DNA from: Crotophaga sulcirostris
Lineage: Eukaryota; Chordata; Aves; Cuculiformes; Crotophagidae
NCBI GenBank assembly: GCA_013397455.1
Contig: VYZB01000215.1
Span: 233,577-297,576, forward strand
DNA: 64,000 bases
Direction of reading: 5' to 3'
Below are positions 1 through 15,000 of the stretch, in pieces. Position 1 is the stretch's first letter. Each line of letters opens with the position of its first letter. A model generated the notes under the pieces. It was given only the letters and a program-made list of their open reading frames with translations, was not told where the DNA came from and ran no database searches. A program made the translations under genes and the position numbers.

Positions 1-3000
1 CGTGAGACTACTCAAGTGCATGAATTATGCTTCAGCAAAGCCTAAAGGATTAGAAAATTACATTTTTTTTCCTATTTTTTTTTCTTTTTTATCCCATGAA
101 ACACAACAGAAAATGTTCACTCAGAGGCTTCAGTTTACTTCTGGTATTTTCTGTGCTGCAAAAGAATTCTGAGTGCAAATAATGTGCATTATGACTAAAT
201 GGTAAAACACGTCACCTTCAAAGAAATGGAATACAATTTCAATGATCAATAAAGGAGTTAATGTTCATTGGGTAGAAAACATTTTATCAGATATCCAAAG
301 ATAATGGTAGGATGTCATGGAATAAGTGCCAAAAGAGCAAGATGTAAACATTCACCTTCATATGGCGAGACTCCTAAATATGGATCCATATTTTTCCACT
401 TCCGATTAAAACATTATGGTCTTAGTTAACATCTGTGTGTGCGTGTGTGACAATACATGCAGATATCTACCATGCTCTGAAGAACAGTTTCATCTTAGAG
501 ACTTAGAGTGGCATGCTCAGTTGTGATTTGCAGCTGAGAAAAACAGGCATGCGTCTCATGTATGTTACCTTTTGAGAAACAATTTTGTTGGGGATTTTTT
601 TTAATAAATTTTCAGAGATCAGAGACATCTAATTTAATGTACTATCCATTTCTAAAAGTTATTTCCTTTTTAATTTTCTTAACCTCTTTTGGGGAGAGGT
701 GGTGATGGTGTGATGCGTTACCTGGTTTTCTTAGGTTTTTACTTTCCTAATTTGTACTACTTGAGTGTATTAAATAATTTCATTTTAAAAAAGGGTCTTC
801 TGTATCTTTTGTTTCCAGAGTTATGAAGTCAATTTAGTGCATGAAAATTTTGTAGTTAACAGCTTAAAGGGACTTGATAATTTAGCAATGACTTTTATTA
901 AATTATCATTTCTTTTCAGCTTTTCTCAGCTCTGGTCAGAAATTTTCTTTCAAATTTCTTCCAGTTTCTTCCACAATGCATGTGGTAGGAAATGCCAGCA
1001 CAGCACTAACTGAAAAAACGAACTTAAAGTAGCTGTCATTAACTATATGCAAGGTTTAAGCTTCAGATAAACCCTTGTGACAAATAGTAGGCAAGCTTAT
1101 ATAGTTCAATGTGTCTTTTGAACAGGAGAGTTGTACCATGCTGAATTTCAGCTTTTATATCTGAGGTATACTTCTACCCTGAAAAGAGCAATTATACAAA
1201 AGCTGTCATTTTAGTTCTTCTCTATGATTGATCAGAAGCTTATCAGCTCACTATTTCAGTCTTAAAATTGTTCATTTTTGTTACCATTCATTGTTGTTGA
1301 TAAACCCTTTAAAGCAAAAAATATGATTTGTTTTGTGCTGAGAGAATCAGACCCATCCCAATCATGCTTTGCATGAGCTACTGAGATATGAAAATAATAG
1401 ACAGAAATAATTATCTCAGTCATTTAAAATTCCTATCAAAATACCAATTGCAAGACCAAGCTGTTCACAGTTATACATGTACAGTGCACAGTGTCTGCTT
1501 TTATTTATACTTGGGAAAAAACATCGAAGAAAATAAGAAAAATTTCAGCCAGGCTTTTGCTGATGGTAATAAGCTAGATACCTGAGCCAGAAGGAAATAC
1601 ACTCTCATTTTCAGACAGCAAATGAGTATTCAGATATATAAAAGAGGCATATGCATAACAGTTTCCAAGAAACCTCCATAGGAATCCTCATGAAAATATC
1701 TTTTTCTTAAAAACCAAATTGACTTGGATATTAATTCTTGCCTTGCTTTTGTCACATATGTTTATGAAAAATAATTGATATAAACAAGAATATATGATTG
1801 TAATTTGGTGTGGATTTGTCTTGTTCTGTATTTCACTCATGCTGCTTGACCAGATTTATTATCGCAGGTTAATCAGGGTAAAGACACACAGGGTAACACT
1901 CTGGAAGTTCAACAGTAAGCTATTGATCACTGATATTAGAAATCATATATCTAAGTACAATTTCTTTCAGTAACAGACAGTACCTTTACACATTTTTCAT
2001 GCAATTCCATTAACATAAGAGTGCTTTCATAACTAAGGACAAGGTGAGGTGTGCCCTTACTTAATCAGTTAAATCTCAATCTAAATCACAGGTAAATTCA
2101 CCTTAGATCTTGTCAAAGCTCAAGATGTGAAATAGGCACAATCTCATGTGTTTCATCGTTTCTTCAGTCTTTGTGGTAGCAGTTGCTCTCTAGTATTCAT
2201 CTATTTACCTTTACAATATCTAGCATCAGGGCTTCAAAATGCTACCTTGGTGGACCTCTGCAGAAAATAATTTAACAGAAATGTACCCCAAATTAATTTA
2301 ATAGCTTTCAGTTAGATTTTGCACGATTGGGTATGTAGACGTCTTCAGTAAAATGTTCGAGGAGAAACTAGTGGCTAAAAATAGCACCTAAAAAAGCAAA
2401 TTAATAATAGAAAGAAATGGTCTCAGCTAATGGAAAATTCTGAATACCATCTTGAACTTAATCCTTCCCCTCATTAGTGCTAAGTTTTGATGGAATTATT
2501 GTTTATGCATTCCTTCTGTGTAAGGGTTCTGCTTGTTTTTTACCTACCATTCAGTTCTTGTATAGGCAAATGCACTTTGATTTTATCTTTTGCCTTAGAG
2601 GTCTTGAACCTGCCCCCTGACTTCTTCTTTCCCTTCTGCTATAGCTGAACTTCAGCCCTTAAACCACGGGTCTGTTCTATCCAGCCTCCTGTTACCTGAT
2701 GGCTGCCGATAAGTCAGCTTTAGATTAAAGACTCTCAGGAGGAAGAGGATTTAAATCCTTTCTTCTCCTAGTTCTGAGCATGCTGTCTACCACTAAGATT
2801 TACTTATATGCACATAAGTGTATATGCAAGCACAGATGACTGACTTCTATTTTTGAGGCACTATCTGTTCTTAACCACATATGTCTACAGACTAGTTTGG
2901 GGTGAAAAATGCAAGTTTCATATAGGCACTTATGCAGGGATAAAATTTCAGAGAAAGTTTCTTCACTGTATCTTATCCCAATGTTTATCTAATCTCTCCT

Positions 3001-3904
3001 TCAAACTTTCCTTCACTGAATTAGTTACTGAACTCAAATTGTAGACAAAATTCCTTAGTTCAGGCATATGAAATATAGGAATAATAGACCTAATTATCAT
3101 TGATTTTCACAGATAGGCGTCTCCAGGAGAGTTAGACTTCAGTGACACATTTACAACAGATTTCCAGTATTAAAAAAATTGTTAAACCATGCAGCTTAAT
3201 TGGATCAGGCTTGCTACAGAAGAGTTCTGCTCCTTTTTATCTAACTGTGAAGATTTTCTGCCAATAATGACAATTCACTGTGCTTCAAATAGTCCCATCT
3301 TTCAATATTTAATTTGTGATTTTTGCTGACAATTTCCTTTGAAAGATTCTTAATTTTCTGTTTGTAGACAGAAAGGAACATCATATTATTGTTCCTTCTG
3401 TAATTCCAAGCACTATTCTAGATTGGTCTCTTTTTTAGCACACCATGTTTTCAGTTTGTATTCTAGACAAATCTTACTCATATTTCTATCAACTGTATCT
3501 GTTTTTCATAATAGTTTTCTAATTAAAAACCAAAAATAATCAACATTGATTAGTATGAAAAGGAGTACTGATTACCAGCACAGAAATGATATCTGGGATG
3601 TAGTCAGAACTTCATATATTACTACTTCTACTCTTCCTTGTTTATTTTGTGCTATTTAAACAATGCAACTTATTGTCTCTTACGTTTTATTTGGTGCAGT
3701 GGCAAGTTGAGATGATGATTTTAGGTATTTCTCCACCACCATTTCTCCACACAAATTTTCTCAAGGTCAGGTATTATCTTTTCATTTAGCAGTTACTCAC
3801 CCTTCGATTTGTTTTGGAGTCTTGAAATTCATTTTCTGCAGTTTTGTGCATTCAAAGAGCATTTGCTCCAGCTTTAATGATACGTCTTCCCCATGTTTAC
3901 TGGT
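1..3904. other. Intergenic, no gene seen
   Basis: AT-rich DNA with only short random open frames, the longest 65 codons, none with recognisable protein features. Around 2940-3060 there is a faint resemblance to old LINE sequence, too weak to call. Confidence 0.7.
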
Positions 3905-4030
3905 CCCTTACTTTTATATCATTTACAAACTAAGAGGTATCATTCTCAGTATCATTGGCTAGGTAATGGATATAAAACCAAAAAAGTTACAGACTCTGAA
4001 ACACTGACCCCTATGCATCTCTAGAGTCTA
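3905..4030 (-). mobile_element. Possible ancient LINE fossil
   Basis: ATCATTTACAAACTAAGAGG at about 3918 and ACACTGACCCCTATGCATCT at about 4002 resemble two landmarks of old amniote CR1/L3 elements read in reverse, at roughly the expected distance. The intervening sequence is decayed. No coding capacity remains. Confidence 0.3.
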
Positions 4031-6756
4031 GGGTTCCATAAACACTTAATCATATAAATTATTTCACTAATCTTAAAGTGACTGTTAATGTGATTGAGAA
4101 TCAGATTCTAAAACTTTTAAAGATCTAGGGGACAATGAGAGGTTTTATACTTCAGCAGTTTCCACAAAGAGTATTGTCAGTGTGTGTTTAAAATTCAGTT
4201 TATTTGGTACCTTATTGATCTGACTAGTGCAAATGTTCTGTTGGATTAAAGAAGTTTGAAGACTATTACAGCAGAAGGCAAGTGAGAACCAATACAGAAT
4301 AACAACACTGGACAAAATCTGGTCAAGAAGTGAATATCTGTATATACAATTTATAGTAAGATCAGGAATATAAGACAAAAACTGAGACAGTGAAAGACGA
4401 CCCTCAGTTTCTACCTAGTCTTCTAGTCTTCAGGTCTTTAAGCAACTCAGTTTCTGAATTTCTCCAGTTTCCTAAAGTTCTCCATCTGTGCATTGAGACG
4501 TATCTTATTCCTAGCGAAAAAAGTAAGCTAGTATAGAAGTGTCCACTACATCCAATACAAGAATCTGAACTTTAGAAATGTAATGTTGTTAAAATGTTCA
4601 AAGCCAGTTTTGAAAATGAATCATGTTAATCATCTTTTTTATAGGAAATAAACTTCTTCCTAGGACTTTATACACAAGACTAAGTCAAAAGCACCTGCTC
4701 CAGAAAATAGCAGCCTATTATTTAGGCATGCTTTTGCTAGTAGTGGACGGTTTATGAGGAGATTTAGTTACTGTGTATTTTCTTTTATAACATTTTTTAA
4801 CTGAATATTTTCCTAATGTATTAGTCTTTACCATTAAGTCGAAAATTGTCAATTGCTGTCTGAAAATCCATTAATTCTGGTTGTCATCTTGTCAATTAAT
4901 ACAGTGTGCTTTTTTGTCCTTAGCCGTAATATCAGATAAACCCATTTATCATTGACAATAAATTATTCATTATCATATGGCAAAAGGGCCTATCAATTGC
5001 TAGAGCTATGAAATTTTGATTAAAAAAATGCAAACAAAATGATATTGAGCTCAATAAGTTCTCAAATTTCTTACTGAACTACAATATATAATTTTCTTTC
5101 TATGAAAATAAATGTTCACATTTCAGCATGCCAATTACAGTAATTCCAAAAAAGAACTGTCTTTTAAAATATTTCAAAAAAATGGATTTTCCTCTTTTTT
5201 TAATCTAATTTTACCCTTTTCTGGAAAAAGATGTGGCAAGAAAAAGAAATTAAAAGATAAGATTTACGTAAAATCCCAGGGTCCCACTGGTGGCTTATAA
5301 GCCTCTCTGAGCAAATCACATACCAAAAAGTGGTGTCCCTCAGAGCTGAATACATAAAAGCCAGTACAAGAGGAGAAGAATCACACATATATACCAACAG
5401 AAAATGAATAGAAACTGCTGAGGAGAAGGGCAGCTTTTTGTAGGAGAATGGAAGACTTTACTTCAGCTGGGAGTTTGAGGTTTTTTTTGAAAATATATAA
5501 CAGAAGTTAGTCCCTATTCCCAGAAGTTTAAGATCTAAAAATAAAATTTCTTAGGCCAAATCAGATATCAAGTTGTTTCTGAAGTCGAACTTAGACTCCA
5601 CTTTCTTTGCAGCAAAATCAAGTTGCCACTTGCTTCCCCCCAAATGAAAGGTTTTCTAAGAGAAGTAAAGTGAAAGAGCAATTCTCTGTGAGCGTTCTTT
5701 ATTCTGGAACTCATTCGCTTTATAAGTTGGTTCACCAAAGGCTGGGTATGTTAACCTCTGGAAAGCCTATTAAACTTATTTTCTGTCTATTCTACAGTGG
5801 AAACTATGGTGAAGGTTGGATTTACTAGCTGTCTAAATATACCGGTAACGTATATATTTGAGCACTTTTGGAGCTAGTTCAAAAACTCAGTCTGTAAATA
5901 TACAAGACAATGTACCTTCATTAAACAGAATTTCATTTATTGGCACACCTGGTATTTTGGATATACTCTATTTATTATCACAAGTTGGAACTTGCAAGGG
6001 AGAAAAATGTGAGCAAATTGTAATTATTTGGGGTTTTATTCTAAGGATAAACGTATGGTTTAAATGTATCTATGATGAGTTTACTCTCTTACCTATTTCC
6101 TGCATCTGCATAAACTCCCTAAGATAAAATAAATCATAACTGTTGTGGAAATCAAACTATTCTATTATTTTATTGAAAATGTATGTCTTATTAAAGGGAG
6201 GTAATAGTCACAATTTGAAAATTGTTTCTTAAAATATTTATATTATTGTATAAAATTAGACTACATTTTCTTTAGAAATGCATATCAATAAAAATTAGCG
6301 GATTAAATATTTATTTTTGTCTGGTTTTCACTTGTATAGTCCCTATATGTCAACTCATGGTATTTGTAGATAGTGTACATTTGCATTATAGGTTAGCAGT
6401 TCCAAAAATCCCTAATTTAAAACTGGCTAAGTGCAAGTGACAGAACAAGATTTAAAACATAAAAGCAGAGATTTGTCAATCTTAATGTCTCTCAGTAGGA
6501 ATTTCTAGAAGATATGTCTTTTTTGTTTTGTTAAATCATGACAAAAAGTCATGGCCTAATGACCAGGTGCCTCATTTTCATCCATACAGCTTATCATTTA
6601 TATTCCTTGCCCAGCTGAGGTTTTGTGTGCTCCACACAATTTGTGTGCTTCAATATTATTCATTTTTTTTTAAAGGCTGAATATTGACTGTATTTGTCTA
6701 CCCACTAGTCCATTTATGTACTAAATGATGTATTATACATTGACTTAGGATATATG
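4031..6756. other. Intergenic, no gene seen
   Basis: Open frames here reach 89 codons (5858-6127) but lack domain features or flanking splice signals in consistent phase. No repeat family was recognised. Confidence 0.7.
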
Positions 6757-6885
6757 GAATCGTAGAATCATTGAATCATAGAATGGTCTGAGTTGGAAGG
6801 GACTTTTAAAGATCACCTAGGTCCATCCCCCTTTGTCATAGTCAGGGACATCTTTCACTAGATCAGGTGGTTGATCTAGTGCTGA
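6757..6885 (-). mobile_element. CR1 LINE 3' tail, reverse orientation
   Basis: The sequence begins with reverse-complement octamers (AATCATTGAATCATAGAATG) and continues GAGTTGGAAGGGACTTTTAA, the standard CR1 tail read from its end. Only the last 130 bases or so remain. A 19-base tandem duplication follows about 25 bases beyond its truncated end. Confidence 0.85.
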
Positions 6886-9800
6886 GTATAAAAATATTCA
6901 GCTCGGTTTTCACTTAATTTAAACAACTTCACTTAATTTAAACAAAGTTTTTATGCTTTTCATTTAATCTGCTTTCTACTAACAGTATGGCGAAAGATTT
7001 GGTTTCTGTCAGTTTGAATTGATGGTGCACCCTAAAGGATCCTCCTTTTGACTGAGGAGTAATATGGAAATCTTATGATGATTTGAACTATTACCCATCA
7101 ACTTGCTGTAAATAGCACTGCATATTGCAATGAAATGGAAAACCAGAAGCAGCAGAGCTAAGAAAGCCCACATTTCAACAACATTGTCATTTATATGCAT
7201 AAGCTGTGTATAGTAGTTCATTAAAACAACATAAGTGGGCAGAAGGAAAGATAACAGCCAATTATACCATTTAGGTTAAGTTAAATGGAAATGTCAGTAT
7301 GAAGTCAAAGGCTAAATCTTCCTCAGTGGAATGTATGCAATTCAGAAAAATATGATGGAAGTAAGGAAATAGAAAAATAAGTGAGGAACCAATACCACGA
7401 GGGACTTCTCCAAGAGTCTGCAGCAATTACTGCACCCCAAACATTCTTGGGCTGGAGTGTAGGACTGAAATGGGGAACCACAGTCAGCCGGACACTGGCA
7501 GCGTACTTATTCTCAGATCACAGCTTTTACTTACCATATTCCACTTGGTAATTTTGTTGTTTAAAAATACCTAACCCCATAGCTTTAGAAAAAGGAACCT
7601 GTTATATATATTTAGCATGAAAGTAAACCAGTTGTACCTTAAGGCTCTGTCTGATTTAGCTTTCTCTAACACCCTCCTGCTGTGATAACACGAGCTTTAT
7701 TGCATGTTCCTAAAAGCCCCTGACACTTAAATACTTTTTTTCCCTCGACATGCATTGCCTGGTGTTTGACTGTCTTGTTCTCCCTTGCTTTGGCTTCTTC
7801 TCCATTCGGATCCCCTCATTCCCTCCCTCTCCCCCTATAATCACTCAGCAAAAAAGATCATGAAATTTGGCTATTTGGAATATTGCTGATTAACAAGTCA
7901 TATATTTTCAACCGGGGAAAAGGCAGGATTCGTTTTCATCAAAATTTTATTTACAGTGTCTTTCCCCTCAGCTCACACCAGCTATTAATATTCACAAAAC
8001 TTGGAGAAATTTAGCACCTTCTTGCCATACCCAATTGACAATTGTGGAAAAGGGGAACAGGCACTTAAACATCAATGTAAAAACTTAAGATAAGGTCTGT
8101 TTCCTTAGGAAACTGGTCCAGTCAAGGATTTGTTCAGGAATGAATGAAATAGCCAACAATTAATTAAAATATGTAATATTTTTGCTTTTAAAAGATAGCC
8201 ATCTTTTTGCTTAAAAAAGATTTTTAAAAGATTTCTATGGGCTAACATTTAAATATCTTCCTAAAGAATAGTAAGTTACAAAAAGTATCAAAAAAGACTG
8301 TAAAACCAGAAAAGTTTAGAAGGTACTTAGAAATGCATAATGAGGAAAATGAAATGTTTAATTAATGGACACCTGACATCAAAATCAGTTTCATTGGTTA
8401 ATGAAATATGATGTTTTATGAGCCAAATACATTTGTGATTTACAAAAATACATTACGTTAGGAAACACAGGATGATACATCTCATCTGTTACCCTAGGAA
8501 GTGCATTATGACATAATAGAGATCCCATAAATCATTCAGAGAAATAATGCATGTGCTATAGTACGTTATGAACCAGAGAGATTATCCTAATATCACAAAT
8601 GCAGCTCATTAACAGTATTATACAATGAGTAAGCAGTCACCTGGCTGTACAGCCTTCATATCCTTATTATCATCAGAACAAAATGAAGGCAAAGCTATCA
8701 GTTACTTATCATACAATCATGTGACCAACATTTTGTCTTGTTTTCTGTCTTTGAACTAAGTGTCCTCTATGTTCTGTGCAGTTTTAACAGTATTGGAGAT
8801 CCTGGATATAAACTTTGGCTAGAAAGTCTGTTACATGTCCTTTGAAAGTGACATGGCACAAGCAGAAGTGCCACAGTCTATCATGAAAGCACAGAAGAAT
8901 TACAGTGCAGCCTTTCAAACAATAATAGCAAAAATTCTTGTAAACTCAATGACTTGATAAAGAATCAGGATGAAAATATAATGAATGTAGAATTACACCA
9001 TAAATATCTCTTATATTCACTAATATAAGAATATAATATATTCACATATATAAAATAGGGTTTTTTTCTTCTTTTTTATGTAGAAATTATTTTTAAAATA
9101 GATTATCTTTGGATTTACAGAACAGACAATTAGGTATAATCAAGGAAAATAGTGGCATGTTATCTTCAGTCTCAGATAATAATCTCTTACATTTATCCAG
9201 GTATTGCTTAAAGCACTCATGGACTCAATGATAGCGTCTGCCTTTCACAGTTATGTATGTGATCCTCAGATACACATAGGTGCCTATTTGTCTCTTCAGG
9301 GATGTATACCAATAATTCAGAAATATTAACACCATTCCTATCTAGTCCTGTAGGAATGTGAGTCCCCTCAAAGCTACATAAACACTAATGCCATCATGTT
9401 GAAGCTCACGTAAAATATGAATAAGCTTTCTGGGGTAGAGAACCTTACACCAGCAAAATAAGAGTAGGTTCAGGCGCAGTATGTAGTATGGAGGGAGTGA
9501 CAAAGTGAGGCTTCTTGCCTGCCGGATAGGATTGCCCTGTGTCCTGTATTAAATTCATCCTTACATAGCATAGAGGAATGGCAAATTAAGTACAAGTCAA
9601 TGTTTTGAAGCACAGATCTAAAATACAGTAATACCATCTGGATGAGGCAGGCCTTTGTTTGAGGCTGTAGCTAAGTAAATGATGGAGCAAGGTCTGTTTC
9701 TGAGAAATTGACTAAATCTTTCAGAATTAGGGAAGATAGAGAGGTGACTGCCCAATTACTCACTAGAAGATATGTATTTGGAACATACATGAAAAATAAA

Positions 9801-12009
9801 ACCAAAAAGGCTCACATTACCTTGTACAGAAGAACATAGCAGGGATCAACCCAATAGAAAAAGATAACTGTATTAAGTATGCTAGCTATACTAAGTACAT
9901 ATATTAATTAATATTGTCTGAAGTGTATGATATAAGAAGATCTTCATCATCCTTTTGCCCTGGATTCTCTGAAGTCTTGGAGAAAAAAAAGGAAAGGTTT
10001 TCCATTTCCACTGCGAGTGTAGCTCTGCAAGCAAAATATGTTCCTTATTGAGGCAGAAGAGCTTGTTAGCAAACATTTTCAAATTGTAAGGAGAAAACTT
10101 TTTTTAAAAAGTCACATACTAAACAAGCAATTTTTATTTTACATAAGTATTGAAATTTATTTTCTTCTTCATAGCTCAAAGGGAAGATTTATGTGCATGA
10201 ATATATTCATAGACATTAGTGAGAGAAGACCACACAATAGTTGTGCTTCACACACATTCTGATCTCACTGATCTTTTGAAACAGAAATAACACTGTTGAG
10301 CTCCAACTTCTTTGATCTTTCTTTACACAACATTCACAAACTTTTCACTATTGATAGATAGCTTTTAATTTTTAGTGGAGGCATATGGGGAGATAAAAGA
10401 AGTCCCAGAAAAACTTTGAATAATATGGCAAAATTTCATGACTGTGTAAAAACTGTAGGGTAACATTTGTTTATATTTTATAAATATTTATGAATTCAGT
10501 GTAACCAAAATAAAAGGGGATTTTTTTCATAGATTTCTAAGGTGGTTTGTAGGAAAATATTCTAATATTCTCAATGAGTTAAATGATTATATCATTCCAT
10601 GTATTTCATCTAGTGGAAATGTGATTTAGAATTACACTAAAGGTGTTCAGGGGTTACAGAGTAATGATGCACCTACTGCAGGTGTGAATAGGCTTTCATT
10701 GCTATGATTTACAGTCTTACTGGGAATGTTATTATCACACAATAACACTTTGTTCGATGGCTGTATAGAGCGTTCATTAATGTTAATTTGGAAAATTGAC
10801 CCCTAATATTTTGTAATTACTGCTCTGACAGTGACAGTCTTGTGTATATATGTTCCTGTGAATGTGTTTATCAGTGATAAATAGAATTGTGACTTTGGAA
10901 ATAATTTTTCTATTTCGTGATACAGTAAGCCTTGAACTTCAGTACTGCAATAATGACTGAGTGTTAAAGAAAACATGAAGTCATGACTGACTTCTGGAAA
11001 ACTTCAATGTTTTCCTTATTTTCTTTATAATTTTTAAAATACACCTATACTTTTTAAATCAGCATCTGTAGTACAGGTTTCTAAAGGTAATCCTTCCTTT
11101 AGTACCATTTATTTCAAAGCACTCTTTGAACTAGGTAGTCTGTCTCTGTAAATCTTATTATCATTCTTCTTTTAATCTAGAACTGAGAGAGTCAGTAGAT
11201 AAACCTATGCCACGATAATTCTTTCTATATGAGTAAAATACTAGCTATAACCATACTGATAGACTTTTTTCTTTCGCACTCCTCTGAAGGAATATCAAGC
11301 AAGATGAATTAAACACAGCTTAGGGAAGTAAAAAAAAAAGTGCAATATTCATATTTTCTCTTCTTTAATAAACATTCTCCAAAGACAATCAACTCCACAA
11401 TTTTATTGGTAAAGGTCATTTACAGAATTGGTTTCTACTTTCTTTGTTCTTCAAAGACAATGTTTTGAAATGAAAAAAATTGTACAATAAAATATTTTTT
11501 TCTCATTCACCTGTTTTGCTAAACTTCTGTACAAATTAAATATTAATTGGCATATTGGTAACATTAAGGATGTTCTAATTTTTTATGTAGTAAAATATGT
11601 ATTATTTGTATATATTCATTATACTTTATATCTTCTTTACACTATGTTCTGAAACAGAAATAATAATTAAAAGTGGTAGACAATACATGGGGAAATACTG
11701 AAGACCTACGAGGTGGAGAAATTTTGAAAATTAATAATTTGCTTATTGACCACAGGTTAAAGTACTGGGAATACCAGTAAACTCTGGGTAAACCTAACTT
11801 ATGTAAGAACTAGTGATATTGTTATGAAAAATTCTTCCATAGAAAAGAATATGCTTTCTGTAACTCTCTAAACTTCAAAAGTAAACTTTGCCCCCCAAAA
11901 AAAGAGAATACAAGTGTCATTTTGTAGTACAGAAATGCAGATATTCATCTCCCTGCCAGAACCCTTTTCATTCCTCTGCTTAACATAAACAGCCGTGTAT
12001 TGCCGGTTT
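6886..12009. other. Intergenic, no gene seen
   Basis: AT-rich sequence without recognised genes. Apart from the small tandem at 6909 there is an AT-rich patch near 9000-9055. Conserved non-coding elements could be present but cannot be seen without alignment. Confidence 0.65.
6909..6945. repeat. Two tandem copies of a 19-base unit
   Basis: TTCACTTAATTTAAACAAC is repeated immediately with one change at the end. It lies just beyond the truncated side of the CR1 tail at 6757-6885. Confidence 0.9.
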
Positions 12010-12059
12010 AAAAAGAAAAAGAAAAAAAAAAAAAAAGAGAGCGAGAGAGAAAGGAAAAA
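12010..12059. repeat. A-rich / GA simple repeat
   Basis: The tract runs from A4 and A5 units through an A15 run into GAGAGAGCGAGAGAGA and ends AAAGGAAAAA. Confidence 0.9.
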
Positions 12060-15000
12060 CGTTATTTAAGCCCCAAATACTTTGCACTTTATAAAGGAAA
12101 TAAGTTATTATTTGCTGATCTATGCAATGAGGATCTATATACCAAGCATAATGCTTCTGCATCTTGTGACTGAGCACTAAAAAAGCATATTTCATTTAGA
12201 CAAAGATGGCAGCAAAAATCGCTTAAAGTTTGTCTGTAACTTTACTTAAGGAATGCTTTACTTAAGAAATGCAAATAACACCAGTGGACATACTGTTAGT
12301 AAAGTTGCAAGAAATCAGTCTGTGTTTGCATACAATATCAAGGATACATTAACATGGACTTGGTTGACCTCTGTCTCAAATGAGCTAGATTATTTGCTTC
12401 TGTTTACTTGAACAAATGTCATTCAAGACCTTGTGGTAAAAATGGAGGTTCCTCTCCATTATTTAATGAAGGAAGTCACGTATATATTCTGTAATTTCCT
12501 CTAAATTTTATTTTATTCTTTATCCAAAATTAATTCTTCTTCTTAATTTCTCCATTATATAAAATCATGTAGTCTTGTTTTATTCTGATGGAAATTTGGG
12601 TTTGAAGAACTCCTATGAGTTATTGCCATAGTGATGTGATCTTTGACTCTATCTGCATAAAATTATCATCGTTTTCTGTTTCTCTACATTATAAAAAATT
12701 GGAATGATTTTAGAAATTGGGAAAAGCTACAAAAACATCAAGAAACAAAAAAGTAATTACTCCTAATTTTTCATTCTCAGGTTTATACATTCCAATCCAC
12801 ATTTTTGTTTAGTTCTTATCTGCCAGGAGATGGAGGCAGAGCATTTGAATCTTCCACTGGTAAGAACTAGAAATGGTTACTCTGACAAAATTCTGGAAAA
12901 AAATTACTAAAGAAAAATGTTTTCATTTTTAAATTTAAGTATATCAACAGATATATTTTAATAGTCCTTTGACAGTATGGGTTCTTTTTCCTCATATCCA
13001 TATATAACAGACATTTAAATTTTAAAAAATAATGGTTTCCCTTGTGGCTACACTTTTTCTATAATAAAGACAGAGTTTTAAAATATTTGAATGCTTACAA
13101 CTGTACAATACAGACAGCATGGTGTTTCATGAGTGTGTAGTTAACACCCCCCCAGTCAATTGCAGGACCTGGAGATATTAGTTTACAATCTCTTCAATAA
13201 CATATTTGCTTTCTGTTAGTGAAAAACATTCTGTGAGAGAATATTAGGAAGGTTGGCTTCCCTATATAGCCAGAAGGCAAAGCTTCTGATTATAAATGCG
13301 TACAAAACAGTGAAAGACTTGCAAAACTGCTGCCAGGAACATTGAAGACAAATGAAAAGTACATACAATTTCTGTAGAGGTCCTACAAATTTGACAGGGC
13401 AAAACTAGCCTAAAGGAAGGCAGGGAAGTATAATGAATGCTTCTTTTATTCCCTGCTGGTTTTCAGACCTTTTAGAGTCCCTTAGGAAACCACACTTTTG
13501 GTTTTCTTTACTGTTTGTGAGCTTTCTTGTTTCAGATTTAGCTTTTTTTCCTAACAGGTCCGAATAGAGAAAATTAAAGCAGTGCAGTCCTTTGACTAGC
13601 AAAAAGCAATCTTTCCTAAAAGTTTATAGGAATTACTGAGTCATTGAGTACTGATGTATTGTAAATATATTGGGAGCATGGAAGAAGCAAAATGAGGAAC
13701 AACCTTTCTTGACAAAAAACTTGGACTGGTTTTACAATGATAGGTAAAAGACTGGAGGAAAAATTTAAATATCTATTCCCCTCACAATCTCATAGTTTAT
13801 ATGTTCTGCTAGGTAGACAGAATTTCGGATTTTTATTTATTAAAATAAGAAACAGGAATTTATTTGTCTACATTCATGATCACTGCGACTTTCAGACTAC
13901 TTGAAATCAAGTAGGTGACTGATAATTATAGTACCAAAGCAGTGGCACTGCTACAAAATTGCAGTCTACAGTTGGACTTACACAAGTACAGCCTGGCCCA
14001 GAATGGGCATCCAAAGAAGAGGACTTCTAAAGGAAACAAACATGTGGTAGGAATGAAACATCAGCTTGTGTGGCTGTGTTAGGAAGACATTTTCCCATTA
14101 CTGTGCAATGCAGAAGGAAGTAAGGGCTCCTTTTCTTCCCTTCACACTATTATTCTTATAGTGTAGTAAGTCAGGGACAAGACCTTCATATGCACTCACA
14201 AAGGTCCAGGTACAAATTCAGAAAAAGATTTAAGTCCTAGAACACAACAACGGCACATAACATAAAAATCTGGATCCTCAAGACTTTGTAGTACTACGAA
14301 CATTCAAAAACTTGGAGGAACACTTGGCTTATACAAGATGGTTCTCTCTGCCTGAAAAAATTCTGTTTGCTCCAGACGTTTCATCTCTTGAAAGCATTAT
14401 ATTCATCATCAGTTATCTTAAACACCAAGTAAAGATATTCACATTTCTCATAATGCCTGCCTTCCTGGAGAAGAGTCTCCCAAAGTATTTTCAGTACAAA
14501 TCTGCTCTGACAGGATTAACCTGCAGGAAAACCATATATTATAAAGTTTATATATTATAAAGTAGCTAAGTGTTTAGTGCAGTTTTCCAGGACATAAGAG
14601 TTTCAGTTACTCCTCCTCTTCTCCAAGAGGTCCATTAATATCAGATTATATACATTCTCAGTAGAAAGAAAGACCAGATATATGCTTGTTTAACTTCTGC
14701 CGTTGTATGTGACAAATGAATTCAAGATAGAGTACAGTGTGGTCCATACCTGGATAATTTATCCAAATTCCCTGCAGCATTTTGTATTTCTCTGACATGA
14801 AAACTTCTAATTGAAATGGATGTCTGCTCTTCAGTTTTCTAGTTATGGAAGACTTAATGGTATTGTATAGAGTATTTCCTCTGTGCTGTTCACTTGCGAG
14901 ATTCTGAAAGCTGTTCAGTAAGGAATTTTGAAGATTGGTGGGAGGATAGAAGAAAGGATATCAATTTTGAGCCTCTACAAAGCCTCTCCTTCTTAATGGA

